Part shown: positions 50,163 through 58,552 of the stretch, one piece after another
Numbering within the stretch: position 1 is the first letter of the stretch
Layout: the number at the start of each line of letters is the position of its first letter
Assembly: GCA_903832005.1 (NCBI GenBank)
Contig: CAIKZO010000065.1
Span: 93,376 to 157,375, forward strand
Reading direction: 5' to 3'
Length of the DNA: 64,000 nt
DNA from: Enhydrobacter aerosaccus
Lineage (GTDB): Bacteria; Pseudomonadota; Alphaproteobacteria; Reyranellales; Reyranellaceae
Translations under genes and position numbers: made by a program
The notes under the pieces: model-generated
The model's database searches: none
Seen by the model: only the letters and a program-made list of their open reading frames with translations
Told to the model about the DNA's origin: nothing

Positions 50163-50993
50163 TCACTTGGGACCGGGCCCGCGGATGGTGAAGACCGACT
50201 CGGGCGCCTTGGTGATCCCGAACTTGTCGAACAGCCTGTCGTAGGTGCCGTCCTTCTTCATGTCGGTCAAGGCGGCGGCGACCTTTTCGGCGACGGTGCG
50301 GTTGCGATACATCATGGTTGTGGGTGCGCCGCCCAGGCCCGTTGCGGTGATCTCGACCACGCCGCGGCGCTGGATCTCGAGCGCAGTCTGGTCGATCAGG
50401 ATGGCGGCCTCGACCTGGCCGGCACGCAGGGCCGCGATCACGTCGGTCGCGGTCGTGAAGGTCAGGATCTCGATCGGCTTGGCGCCCTTGGCAGCCTGCT
50501 CCTTGTCGGCGCCGCGCAGCCAGCGCTCCTGGTAGGAATTCACCTCGACGCCTGCCTTGTGGCCGCCGACTTCCTCGAGCGACTTGAAGGCGGTCTTGCC
50601 CTTGGCGACGGTAATGCTGATCGTCTGCTGCGCGTACGGCACGGTGTAGGCGATCTTGGAACGCTCTTCCGTCCAGAACATGCCGGTGTCGATGCCGTCG
50701 AAACGGCCTGCGGTCAGCGCCGGCACCATCGGCGGGAAATCCATACGGATGAATTCGAGCGGCAGGCACAGGCGTTTGGCGATCTCCTTCATGAGCTCGA
50801 CGTTGAGGCCCTGCAGCTCGCCCTTCTCGTCGACGAACTGTTGCGGCGGCAAGGTCGGGTTGATCGACATCTGGATCTTACCCGGCGCCACGAGATCGCC
50901 GTCGGCGAGGGCGGGCTTGCAGCTCTGGGCGGTGGCCGGCAGGCTACCGAGGCAGGTCAGCGCGAGAACGAGAGAGAGCAGACGAACGCGCAT
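50163..50993 (-). CDS. amino-acid ABC transporter substrate-binding protein
   Basis: A 276-residue SBP_bac_3 protein. Signal peptide VRLLSLVLALTCLGSLPATAQS (cut near ATA-QS), then LQGLNVELMKEIAKRLCLPLEFIRMDFPPMVPALTAGRFDGIDTGMFWTEERSK, VEVNSYQERWLRG and a second lobe with VIAALRAGQVEAAILIDQTALE. ATG 50993 is preceded by GGAAGG, so the longer frame to 51104 is rejected. It delivers its ligand to the 49423 permease. Ligand unclear; a glutamine-like or aromatic amino acid is possible. Confidence 0.92.
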   Translation of the reverse strand: MRVRLLSLVLALTCLGSLPATAQSCKPALADGDLVAPGKIQMSINPTLPPQQFVDEKGELQGLNVELMKEIAKRLCLPLEFIRMDFPPMVPALTAGRFDGIDTGMFWTEERSKIAYTVPYAQQTISITVAKGKTAFKSLEEVGGHKAGVEVNSYQERWLRGADKEQAAKGAKPIEILTFTTATDVIAALRAGQVEAAILIDQTALEIQRRGVVEITATGLGGAPTTMMYRNRTVAEKVAAALTDMKKDGTYDRLFDKFGITKAPESVFTIRGPGPK

Positions 50994-51064
50994 GGAAGAC
51001 CTTCCTTTATCGGCACAGAGCTTGCTTATTTCGGTGCAATATCGATGCCACCCAGGAGAAGGTG

Positions 51065-51961
51065 ATGGAGCAACAGTTCGATTGGCGCTCGGCCGCGGCG
51101 GCACGCGGTCTCAAGGTTACGGATCTCGCTGAGCAGGTGGCCACGCAGATCGACGGTATCGACCTCGGCGCCGAGCTTGACGCCGATCTGGTCGCAATCG
51201 TGCGCGCTGCATGCGTGGAGCGCACGCTGCTGCTGTTCCGCGGCCAGGAGAAACTCTCACCCGCCGGCTATCTCGCTTTCGCCAATCGCTTCGGCGGCCG
51301 GCCCGATCTGCATTCGCTCAGACATTACTGCCTGCCCGATCATCACGAGATCTTCGTGGTCGGCAATGTGCACGAGCAGGATGCCAAGGTCGGCTCACCC
51401 AAAGTGGGCCTCAACTGGCACACCGATCACTATCACCTGCCCGAGCCCGGCCTGTTCACCTATCTGCATGCGATCCAGGTGCCGAAGGACCAGGGTGACA
51501 CGCGCTACGCCAATGGCATTGCCGCCTACGAGGCGCTGCCCGCCGACAAGCGCGCCGAGATCGAGGGGCTGAAGGTCCTCCACTCACGCGCGCGCCTGTT
51601 CAAGAACCTCTTCCCCGAAGCCACGGAAGAAGAAATGGAAGCCGAGCGCCGGAAAGTGCCCGACGTCGTGCATCCACTGGTCCGCACGCACCCCGAGATC
51701 AAGAAGCGCGGCCTCTATCTCGGTGGCGAGTGGGGCTCGACGATCGACGGCATGGCGCCCGAGGCGGCGCAGTCACTCTACGACGAGCTGCTGCACCACA
51801 TGATCCAGGACCGCTTCTCGTACCAGCACCGATGGCTGCCGGGCGACGTGCTGATGTCCGACAATCGCTGCTCGATCCATCGCGCCAGCGAATGGGACGA
51901 AGCGAGCGCGGTGCGGCGCCTGCACCGCATCATCATGATCGACAGCGAAGCGCCTTACTAG
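51065..51961 (+). CDS. TauD/TfdA-family Fe(II)/2-oxoglutarate dioxygenase
   Basis: A 298-residue non-heme iron dioxygenase. The iron triad is WHTDHYH (HxD, near residue 117) and distal His in CSIHRASEW; the 2-oxoglutarate Arg lies in AVRRLHRI near the C-terminus. The middle has DTRYANGIAAYEALPADKRAEIEGLKVLHSR. TauD relatives hydroxylate taurine, alkyl sulfates, herbicide acids or amino acids; the substrate is unknown. It is divergent from the ABC operon (72-bp gap) and convergent with a RidA gene, suggesting a shared catabolic theme. Confidence 0.92.
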   Translation: MEQQFDWRSAAAARGLKVTDLAEQVATQIDGIDLGAELDADLVAIVRAACVERTLLLFRGQEKLSPAGYLAFANRFGGRPDLHSLRHYCLPDHHEIFVVGNVHEQDAKVGSPKVGLNWHTDHYHLPEPGLFTYLHAIQVPKDQGDTRYANGIAAYEALPADKRAEIEGLKVLHSRARLFKNLFPEATEEEMEAERRKVPDVVHPLVRTHPEIKKRGLYLGGEWGSTIDGMAPEAAQSLYDELLHHMIQDRFSYQHRWLPGDVLMSDNRCSIHRASEWDEASAVRRLHRIIMIDSEAPY

Positions 51962-51981
51962 GCGCGTAGGCGCCGTATTGA

Positions 51982-52353
51982 TCAGAGCGCGGCGGTGATG
52001 ATGATCTCGATGAGGTCGCCTTCGGGCATTCTCGATTCCACGAAGGAGCGCACCGGGCCGTAATTGTCCGGCATCCAGGTGGCCCAGGCCTCATCGAAGG
52101 CCGGCTTGTTGTCGTGGTCGGTCACGACGATCTCGGCCTTCACGATGCGCGTGCGGTCGAGCCCGGCCTCCTTGAGATAGCCGTCGATCACACCAAGGCA
52201 GCCCAGGGTCTGGACCTTGATGTCCTGCGTCCGGTCGGGCGAGGTCGCCACCGCCCACAGGAAGCCGCCGCCGCCCGGCAGCTTGTAGATCGCCACCGAG
52301 GACTTGCTGGGCAGCTTCTTGTTGGGAACGCGTTGGATGTCGTTTTGAGTCAT
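51982..52353 (-). CDS. RidA-family protein
   Basis: A 123-residue member of the RidA/YjgF fold. [60 protein letters not shown] and [26 protein letters not shown] show the family order; VRSFVES keeps the substrate-binding Arg. The N-terminus ([20 protein letters not shown]) is longer than in classical RidA. Third of four RidA-type genes between 48.1 and 57.1 kb. It is transcribed towards the dioxygenase gene and divergent from prs. Confidence 0.88.
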   Translation of the reverse strand: MTQNDIQRVPNKKLPSKSSVAIYKLPGGGGFLWAVATSPDRTQDIKVQTLGCLGVIDGYLKEAGLDRTRIVKAEIVVTDHDNKPAFDEAWATWMPDNYGPVRSFVESRMPEGDLIEIIITAAL

Positions 52354-52380
52354 GGCCCACCCTATACAGGGTCTGCAAAA

Positions 52381-52406
52381 GCCCTGAAATCTCAGTATTT
52401 CAGGGC
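52381..52406. repeat. 10-bp-arm hairpin in the prs leader
   Basis: GCCCTGAAAT (52381-52390) and ATTTCAGGGC (52397-52406) pair perfectly with a six-base loop. The element lies in the 141-bp divergent region between a RidA gene and prs, about 90 bases before the prs start, so it is either an operator or part of the prs 5' leader. No T-run follows. Confidence 0.6.
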
Positions 52407-52494
52407 GTTTACAGTGCCTCGACTCGTTGGTATGTTCCGCCCCGTCGCGGCCGGGGGAATGGCCGTTTTCTCGTTTGAGATCAACGGCTTAACC

Positions 52495-53427
52495 ATGAAA
52501 ATCATCACCGGCAACAGCAATAAACCGCTGGCGGAAGCTATTTCCGCCAAGCTGGCCTTGCCGTTGGTGAAGGCGAACATCCGCCGCTTTGCCGACAACG
52601 AGATTTTCGTCGAGATCCTGGAGAACGTGCGCGGCGAGGACGTGTTCGTCATCCAGTCGACCAGTTTCCCCGCCAACGACCATCTGATGGAACTGCTGAT
52701 CACCATCGATGCGCTGCGCCGCAGCTCTGCGCGCCGCATCACGGCGGTGATCCCCTACTACGGCTACGCGCGACAGGATCGCAAGACCGCCGGCCGCACA
52801 CCGATCTCGGCCAAGCTGGTCGCCAACCTGATCACCAATGCCGGCGCCAACCGCGTGCTGACGATGGATTTGCATGCCGAGCAGATCCAGGGCTTCTTCG
52901 ACATCCCCCTCGACAATCTCTACGCCGGCCCCGTGCTCAGCAAGGACATCAAGGACACGATGCCCGGCCGCAACCTCACCATGGTGTCGCCCGACACGGG
53001 TGGCGTGGTGCGTGCCCGAGCGCTTGCCAAGCGCGTCGACGCCGACCTCGCCATCATCGACAAGCGCCGTGAGCGTGCGGGTGTCAGCGAAGTCATGAAC
53101 GTGATCGGCGACGTCAAGGATCGCGACTGCATCCTGATGGACGACATCGCCGATTCAGCCGGCACGCTGTGCAATGCCGCCGTGGCGCTGATGGACCGCG
53201 GCGCGCGCTCGGTGTGCGCCTACGTCACGCACGGGGTGTTGTCCGGTGGCGCGGTCGCAAGGGTCGCGGCCTCTCCGATGGAGAAGCTGGTGATCACCGA
53301 TTCGATCATGCCGACCGAGGCCGTCCGCGTGTCGCCCAACATCAAGCCTCTCAGCGTGGCCAGCCTGCTCGCCGAGGCGATGAAGCGTATTTCGGAGGAG
53401 AGCTCGGTCTCTACTCTGTTCGACTAG
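52495..53427 (+). CDS. prs: ribose-phosphate pyrophosphokinase (PRPP synthetase)
   Basis: A 310-residue class I PRPP synthetase making PRPP from ribose 5-phosphate and ATP for nucleotide, His, Trp and NAD synthesis. [67 protein letters not shown] and the PRPP loop [20 protein letters not shown] are visible. The loop reads DDIADSAGT where DDMIDTAGT is more usual. ATG 52495 gives the standard MKIITGNSN. Followed 88 bases later by rplY. Confidence 0.97.
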   Translation: MKIITGNSNKPLAEAISAKLALPLVKANIRRFADNEIFVEILENVRGEDVFVIQSTSFPANDHLMELLITIDALRRSSARRITAVIPYYGYARQDRKTAGRTPISAKLVANLITNAGANRVLTMDLHAEQIQGFFDIPLDNLYAGPVLSKDIKDTMPGRNLTMVSPDTGGVVRARALAKRVDADLAIIDKRRERAGVSEVMNVIGDVKDRDCILMDDIADSAGTLCNAAVALMDRGARSVCAYVTHGVLSGGAVARVAASPMEKLVITDSIMPTEAVRVSPNIKPLSVASLLAEAMKRISEESSVSTLFD

Positions 53428-53515
53428 AAAGAATTCAAGAGATCCGGCGATTGGCACCCCTGGAGGCCACGCCGCGATGAGCGAGAACTGAACATTAACG
53501 TTAGGAGAAGTTGAA

Positions 53516-54238
53516 ATGGCAGAGACGACAAAGGTCATCGCGAAGAAGCGGGACCGGGCCGGCAAAGGGGGCGCCCGTTCCAGCCGTCGCGAAGGACTGA
53601 TTCCCGCCGTGATCTACGGTGACAAGCAAGCCCCGATGATGATCGCGGTCGAGCCGAAGTCGGTCGAGCGCATCATGCACAAGGAAGGCTACTTCAACCA
53701 CACCCTCAAGGTCGAAGTCGACGGCACGCCTATCGACGTGCTGCCGCGCGACATTCAGGTCGATCCGGTGACGGACAAGCCTCTGCATCTCGACTTCCTG
53801 CGAGTCGGCCCCGAGTCGATCATCTCGGTGCAGGTGCCCGTGCACTTCAAGAACGAAGTGGCCTCGCCCGGCATCAAGCGCGGCGGCGTGCTGAACGTCG
53901 TTCTGCACGAGATCACCGTGCGCACCAAGCCGGCGACGATCCCCGAGTACTTCGAAGTCGACCTGACCGGCCTCGAGATCGGCCATTCGGTCCATCTCGA
54001 CTCGCTCAAGGTGCCGGACGGTGTTCGCATCGTGGCCCGCGACAAGAACCAGACGGTGGCTTCGATTGCGCCTCCGACGGTCGTGCGCGAGACCGAAGCG
54101 ACTGCAGCGGCGGCCGATGGTGCGGCTCCGGCAGCGGGTGCTGCGGCGGCTGGTGCGGCTCCGGCGGCGGGTGCGGCCCCGGCGGCAGGCGCTGCTCCGG
54201 CTGCGGGCGGCAAGGCCCCGGCACCGGCCAAGAAGTAA
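53516..54238 (+). CDS. rplY: 50S ribosomal protein L25 / general stress protein Ctc
   Basis: A 240-residue protein of the long TL5/Ctc type. TTKVIAKKRDRAGKGGARSSRREGLIPAVIYGDKQAPM forms the 5S rRNA-binding domain; the second domain contains DVLPRDIQVDPVTDKPLHLDFLRV and GIKRGGVLNVVLHEITVR. The last ~50 residues are a low-complexity Ala/Pro/Gly run (AAPAAGAAAAGAAPAAG-like), common in alphaproteobacterial L25. AGGAGA spaces well to ATG 53516. Between prs and pth as in many genomes. Confidence 0.96.
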   Translation: MAETTKVIAKKRDRAGKGGARSSRREGLIPAVIYGDKQAPMMIAVEPKSVERIMHKEGYFNHTLKVEVDGTPIDVLPRDIQVDPVTDKPLHLDFLRVGPESIISVQVPVHFKNEVASPGIKRGGVLNVVLHEITVRTKPATIPEYFEVDLTGLEIGHSVHLDSLKVPDGVRIVARDKNQTVASIAPPTVVRETEATAAAADGAAPAAGAAAAGAAPAAGAAPAAGAAPAAGGKAPAPAKK

Positions 54239-54247
54239 GCGTTTCCG

Positions 54248-54871
54248 GTGCTTTTGCTGGTCGGCCTCGGCAATCCCGGGCCGCGCTATGCGGGGCACCG
54301 GCACAACGTCGGATTCATGGCGGTGGGCGAGATCGCCCGCCGCCGTGTCTTCTCTTCCTGGCGCGAGCGCTTCAACGGCGAGGTGGCCGAAGGCCATATC
54401 GGCGGCGAGAAGACGCTGCTGCTGAAACCGATGACCTTCATGAACGAATCGAGCCGCGCTGTCGGCGAGGCCGTGCGTTTCCTGAAGATCCCGCTCGAGC
54501 GGGTCGTGGTGTTCCACGACGAGTTGGACATCGCGCCCGGACGGGTGCGCATGAAGAAAGGCGGCGGCGCCGGCGGCCACAACGGGCTGCGCGACATCGA
54601 CGCCCACGTTGGCAAGGACTATCGCCGCGTGCGCATCGGCATCGGCCATCCGGGTCACAAGGACCTGGTGCTGCACTGGGTGCTGCGCGATTTCGAGCCG
54701 GACGAGCGTGACGACAAGACCGGCTGGCTGCCCAAGGTGCTGGGCGCACTGGCCGACGAATCGGCGCTGCTGGCTGAAGGTGGCCAGAAGGCCGACGAGA
54801 AATACATGAGCCGGGTGGCAAACCTGGCGCCGCCGCCCGATCTGCCGGCGCGGCTGAATTTGAAAGAGTAG
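54248..54871 (+). CDS. pth: peptidyl-tRNA hydrolase
   Basis: A 207-residue enzyme releasing peptides from prematurely dropped peptidyl-tRNA. LLLVGLGNPGPRYAGHRHNVGFMAV holds the conserved Asn and catalytic His; KPMTFMNESSRAV, VVFHDELDIAPGRVRMKKGGGAGGHNGLRDI with the catalytic Asp and the second Asn, and RVRIGIGHPGHKDLV are the other signatures. Start GTG 54248 is nine bases after the rplY stop. It precedes ychF by two bases, the standard order. Confidence 0.97.
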   Translation: MLLLVGLGNPGPRYAGHRHNVGFMAVGEIARRRVFSSWRERFNGEVAEGHIGGEKTLLLKPMTFMNESSRAVGEAVRFLKIPLERVVVFHDELDIAPGRVRMKKGGGAGGHNGLRDIDAHVGKDYRRVRIGIGHPGHKDLVLHWVLRDFEPDERDDKTGWLPKVLGALADESALLAEGGQKADEKYMSRVANLAPPPDLPARLNLKE

Positions 54872-54873
54872 CC

Positions 54874-55971
54874 ATGGGTTTCAATTGCGGAATCGTCGGC
54901 CTGCCCAACGTCGGCAAGTCGACCCTGTTCAATGCGCTGACGGCCACGCAGGCAGCGCAAGCGGCCAACTACCCGTTCTGCACCATCGAGCCCAACGTGG
55001 GCCGCGTCGCCGTGCCCGATCCGCGCCTCGACACGCTGGCGGGGATCGCCACTTCGGCCAAGATCGTGGCAACGCAGCTCGAGTTCGTCGACATCGCCGG
55101 CCTGGTGAAGGGCGCGTCGAAGGGCGAAGGGCTGGGCAACCAGTTCCTGGCCAACATCCGCGAGGTCGATGCGATCGCCCATGTGCTGCGCTGCTTCGAG
55201 GACGGCGACGTCACGCATGTGAGCGGCAAGGTCGATCCGGTGAGCGATGCCGAGGTCGTCGAGACCGAGCTGATGCTGGCCGACCTCGACTCGCTCGAGA
55301 AGCGCCTGCCCAACCTCGAGAAGCGCGCCAAGGGCGGCGACAAGGAAGCCGCGGCCGAAGCGCCCGTGGTCAAGAAGGCCCTCGACGTGCTGCGCGACGG
55401 CAAGCCCGCGCGCGCGGCCCAGATCACCGAAGACGAGCAGCTGGTGTTCCAGCGCCTGCAGCTGATCACGTCCAAGCCGATGATGTACGTGCTGAACGTC
55501 GAGGAAGGCTCGGCGGCGACGGGCAATGCCCACAGCGCCGCGGCCGAGGCCTTCGCCAAGTCGCGCGGCATGCCGTCGGTCGTGATTTCGGCCGCGATCG
55601 AAGCCGAGGTGGCGCAGCTGCCGGCCGAAGATCAGGCAGAGTATCTCAGCTCACTTGGCCTCAAGGAGACCGGCCTCGCGCGCGTCGTCCATGCGGGCTA
55701 CCAGCTGCTCGACCTCGTGACCTTCTTCACGGTCGGTCCGAAGGAAGCGCGCGCCTGGACCGTGCGCCGCGAAGCCCGCGCGCCCGAGGCCGCAGGCGTC
55801 ATCCATACCGACTTCGAAAAGGGCTTTATCCGCGCCGAAACCATTGCCTATGGCGACTATGTCTCGCTGAAGGGCGAAGCGGGCGCACGCGATGCCGGCA
55901 AGCTCCGCCTCGAAGGCAAGGAATACATGGTGCAGGACGGCGACGTCTTCCACTTCCGCTTCAACGTCTAG
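54874..55971 (+). CDS. ychF: ribosome-associated Obg-family NTPase YchF
   Basis: A 365-residue P-loop NTPase. G1 is GLPNVGKSTLFNALT, then EFVDIAGLVKGASKGEGLGNQFLANIREVDAI, and the TGS domain at the C-terminus with GLARVVHAGYQLLDLVTFFTVGPKEARAWTVRREARAPEAAGVIHTDFEKGFIRAETIAYGDY. NxxE replaces the usual NKxD (LNVEE), so it prefers ATP, as known for YchF. It binds ribosomes and responds to oxidative stress in E. coli. Ends 12 bases before a convergent DUF2061 gene. Confidence 0.97.
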   Translation: MGFNCGIVGLPNVGKSTLFNALTATQAAQAANYPFCTIEPNVGRVAVPDPRLDTLAGIATSAKIVATQLEFVDIAGLVKGASKGEGLGNQFLANIREVDAIAHVLRCFEDGDVTHVSGKVDPVSDAEVVETELMLADLDSLEKRLPNLEKRAKGGDKEAAAEAPVVKKALDVLRDGKPARAAQITEDEQLVFQRLQLITSKPMMYVLNVEEGSAATGNAHSAAAEAFAKSRGMPSVVISAAIEAEVAQLPAEDQAEYLSSLGLKETGLARVVHAGYQLLDLVTFFTVGPKEARAWTVRREARAPEAAGVIHTDFEKGFIRAETIAYGDYVSLKGEAGARDAGKLRLEGKEYMVQDGDVFHFRFNV

Positions 55972-55983
55972 AAGCGGCCGACG

Positions 55984-56628
55984 TCAGGCCGGCTGCGGCT
56001 CGACGTCGATGATCACAGAGGACCGGCGCCGGCGCGCGGCCGGTTCCGGCGCAGCGAAGCACTCCCACGCGAGCTCGTGGCCGTAATAGACGAACAGCCC
56101 GAGGAAGAAGCCGAAGGACGATAGAAGCGCCGCGGTCGCGAGATCGCCCACGACGACGTAGTTCGTCGTGAACTCGACGATCGTCGCGAAGGTGCGATAG
56201 GTGATGGTCTTCAGCAACGGGTGGTTCTCGGCCAACGCTGATGGAAGCTGCAGCGCGGCAAGCTTGCCGCTGCCGACCAGGTAGTTCCACACGCTCTCGT
56301 GCGCGAAATAGAACAGCGGCCCGCCAACCACGGAAATCGCCGACAGGCCCGCTGCCACGCTCGCGTTCTGCAGGACCAGGTAGTTGGCGGTGAAGTCGAG
56401 GCTGGTGACGATCACGCGGAAGGTGACGGTCTTCACCACCGCCCGGCTGAAGCGGATATGAGCGAGACCGGTCGGCTTTGCCCGCCGGCGAGGCTTCGGT
56501 AAGAACCGCGGCATCATCACGGCGGCGACGCCGATCGCGAGACCCGGCAGCAGTGCCACCTCGAAGAGGGCGATGCCTGCGGCGACTGCGCCGACGGTGA
56601 CGACAGTGCTGGTGATAGTGGGGTTCAT
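55984..56628 (-). CDS. DUF2061 family membrane protein (two repeats)
   Basis: A 214-residue inner-membrane protein. Two copies of a DUF2061-like unit are visible: KTVTFRVIVTSLDFTANYLVL...FYFAHESVWNYL and KTITYRTFATIVEFTTNYVVV...VYYGHELAWECF. Each unit gives two helices with a conserved His-Glu pair. A Lys/Arg-rich cytoplasmic linker separates an N-terminal helix pair. GGAGG spaces well to ATG 56628. No function is known to me. Divergent from the RidA-type gene at 56725 and convergent with ychF. Confidence 0.85.
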   Translation of the reverse strand: MNPTITSTVVTVGAVAAGIALFEVALLPGLAIGVAAVMMPRFLPKPRRRAKPTGLAHIRFSRAVVKTVTFRVIVTSLDFTANYLVLQNASVAAGLSAISVVGGPLFYFAHESVWNYLVGSGKLAALQLPSALAENHPLLKTITYRTFATIVEFTTNYVVVGDLATAALLSSFGFFLGLFVYYGHELAWECFAAPEPAARRRRSSVIIDVEPQPA

Positions 56629-56724
56629 GACGACCTCCGCCCGTGAACCGCCGACGCTAGATCGACTGGGTGACAGGGCCGTGACGCCGGGACTAGGCTC
56701 GCCTTCTTTGCGAGGAGCCAAGCG

Positions 56725-57126
56725 ATGCCCGTCAAATTGTCCGTTCCGTCCGACATGGCCAAGCGCGGCTATTCGCAGATCGCCGAGATCACCAGCGGCA
56801 AGCTGGTGATGATCGCGGGCCAGGTGCCGCATGACGTGAACGACAAGATGGTAGGCGAAGGCAACTTCGAGGCCCAGGTCGAGCAGGTCTTCAAGAACCT
56901 CGGCCTGGCGCTGAAGGCCGCGGGCGGCGACTGGAAGAACCTGGTGAAGATCAACAACTACTGCCACATCTCGGTGACCCAGGAGCTCCGCAACGGCTAC
57001 CGCCCGATCCGCGACCGTTACATCAACACGGCCGCCCCGCCGGTCAGCACCTTCATCTACGTGCCGCGCCTCGCCCAGCCCAACTGGCTGTTCGAAATGG
57101 ATGCGATCGCGGTGATCGACGGCTGA
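56725..57126 (+). CDS. RidA-family protein lacking the conserved arginine
   Basis: A 133-residue RidA/YjgF-fold protein: AEITSGKLVMIAGQVPHDVNDKM, EAQVEQVFKNLGLALKAAGGDWKNLVKINNYCHISVTQELRNGYRPIRDRYI and APPVSTFIYVPRLAQPNWLFEMDAIAVI. At the spot where RidA has Arg (for example VRSF or VRTC in the neighbours) this one reads VSTF, so the usual carboxylate clamp is missing and it may not be an imine hydrolase. Fourth RidA-type gene in 9 kb. No SD is obvious beyond GAGG about 10 bases upstream. Confidence 0.88.
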   Translation: MPVKLSVPSDMAKRGYSQIAEITSGKLVMIAGQVPHDVNDKMVGEGNFEAQVEQVFKNLGLALKAAGGDWKNLVKINNYCHISVTQELRNGYRPIRDRYINTAAPPVSTFIYVPRLAQPNWLFEMDAIAVIDG

Positions 57127-57132
57127 CCTCTC

Positions 57133-57303
57133 TCAGGTCCCCGTCGGCTCGTCCTTCGGCGGGGCGTCGCCCCGCTCCACCGCCGCGCGCTCGCGGGCCT
57201 CTTCCTTGGCCTTTGCCTTTTCGGCGGCCTTCTCGGCGTTCTTGACGGCCTTGAGCCGATCGCGTTCGCGGCGTTCGAATTCGTAGTTCGGCTTGCGCGG
57301 CAT
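57133..57303 (-). CDS. 56-residue basic coiled-coil protein conserved in alphaproteobacteria
   Basis: ATG 57303 to TGA 57133 gives MPRKPNYEFERRERDRLKAV, then KNAEKAAEKAKAKEEARERA and AVERGDAPPKDEPTGT: a short, highly charged, probably helical protein. The opening MPRKPNYxFERRERxRLK is one I recall from many alphaproteobacteria, always as a small hypothetical. Function unknown. It sits 28 bases upstream of the symporter start on the same strand but just after the RidA gene in the opposite direction. Confidence 0.75.
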   Translation of the reverse strand: MPRKPNYEFERRERDRLKAVKNAEKAAEKAKAKEEARERAAVERGDAPPKDEPTGT

Positions 57304-57331
57304 CTGTGATTTTCCTTGGCTCTGACAGGTC

Positions 57332-58549
57332 TTAAGCGGCCTGCGGAACGGGCTCGTCGTCCTTGATACCGCCGAAGCGGCGCACCAGCAACACGGCCAC
57401 GGTATTGCCCATCACGTTCACCGTGGTGCGGCCCATATCCATGAAAACATCGATGCCGGCGATGATGGCGATCGCATCAACCGGCAGGCCCAACGCAACA
57501 ATCACCGTCGTGGCCGCGATCAGCCCGCCACCGCCCACATTGCCCATGCCCTTGGTCGTGATCAGGCCGGTAATGATGATCGACAGCATGGCCGCCCAGC
57601 CGAGATGGATGCCGTGCGCCTCGACGACGAACGTGACGGCCAGAGACAGGTAGAGCGACGAGCCGTCCTGGTTGAAGCTGTAGCCCAGCGGAATCACGGT
57701 CGAGACGATCCGGTTCGGCACGCCCGCGCGTTCCAGGATTTCCATGTGGATCGGCAAGGTCGTCTCCGACGAACGCGTCGTGAAGGCGAGAAACAGCGGC
57801 TCGGCGATCTTGCGGAGCGTGCCCAGCGGACTCTCGCCAATCGCCCAGAGCACGCCGCACATCATCACGATGATCACCGCGAGGCCGAGGTAGAGCGTGC
57901 CGACCAGCCGGCCGAGCGCATACAGGGCGCCGGTGCCCTGGGTCGACAGCAACCAAGCCATGATCGCGGCCACCGCCAGCGGCGCCAGCACGATCACCCA
58001 GCGCACGATCTTCATCATCGCGGCCTGGATACCGCGCAGGACCGCGACTACCGGCAGCGCCACCTCGCCCACCGCCGCGAGCGCGCCGCCCAGCAGGATG
58101 CCGAACAGCAGCACCTGCAGGATCTTCTGCTCGGCCATCACCGACACGATGTTGGTCGGGATCAGGTCGAGGAAGAAGGCCACCCAATCGACACCGCGGC
58201 CGGCGTTGGGCGGCAGCTTGCCGCCGGGAAGGGTGAGGTCCGCACCGATGCCGGGATGGAAGAGGCCGTTCATCGCCAGCCCGACCACCATGCAGACCGC
58301 GGTCGCGAAGTAGAACCACAGGAAGGCGATGCCGATCACCTTGCCGAAGACGCGGATCTCGCGGCCCATGTGATAGATGCCGAGCACGATCGACGAGAAG
58401 ACCAACGGGATGACCAGCATCCGCAGCGCATTGATGAAGGCGCGGCTGACCGGAAAGAGCTCCTTGCCGACGGACGGCCACAGCAAGCCGACAGCGCAGC
58501 CAATGATCAGGCCCGTCAGCATCTGGATCGGAAGCGAAATCCGGGGCAT
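57332..58549 (-). CDS. dicarboxylate/amino acid:cation symporter (DAACS family)
   Basis: A 405-residue inner-membrane carrier. The family blocks are present: FLAFTTRSSETTLPIHMEIL (serine-rich re-entrant loop 1), IPLGYSFNQDGSSLYLSLAVTFV, ITTKGMGNVGGGGLIAATTVI and GIDVFMDMGRTTVNVMGNTVAVL (substrate-binding helix 8). DAACS carriers take up glutamate, aspartate, succinate or malate with H+ or Na+. It begins three bases after the class V aminotransferase gene ends, so the two form one operon and the substrate may be linked to that enzyme. Confidence 0.94.
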   Translation of the reverse strand: MPRISLPIQMLTGLIIGCAVGLLWPSVGKELFPVSRAFINALRMLVIPLVFSSIVLGIYHMGREIRVFGKVIGIAFLWFYFATAVCMVVGLAMNGLFHPGIGADLTLPGGKLPPNAGRGVDWVAFFLDLIPTNIVSVMAEQKILQVLLFGILLGGALAAVGEVALPVVAVLRGIQAAMMKIVRWVIVLAPLAVAAIMAWLLSTQGTGALYALGRLVGTLYLGLAVIIVMMCGVLWAIGESPLGTLRKIAEPLFLAFTTRSSETTLPIHMEILERAGVPNRIVSTVIPLGYSFNQDGSSLYLSLAVTFVVEAHGIHLGWAAMLSIIITGLITTKGMGNVGGGGLIAATTVIVALGLPVDAIAIIAGIDVFMDMGRTTVNVMGNTVAVLLVRRFGGIKDDEPVPQAA

Positions 58550-58552
58550 CGC

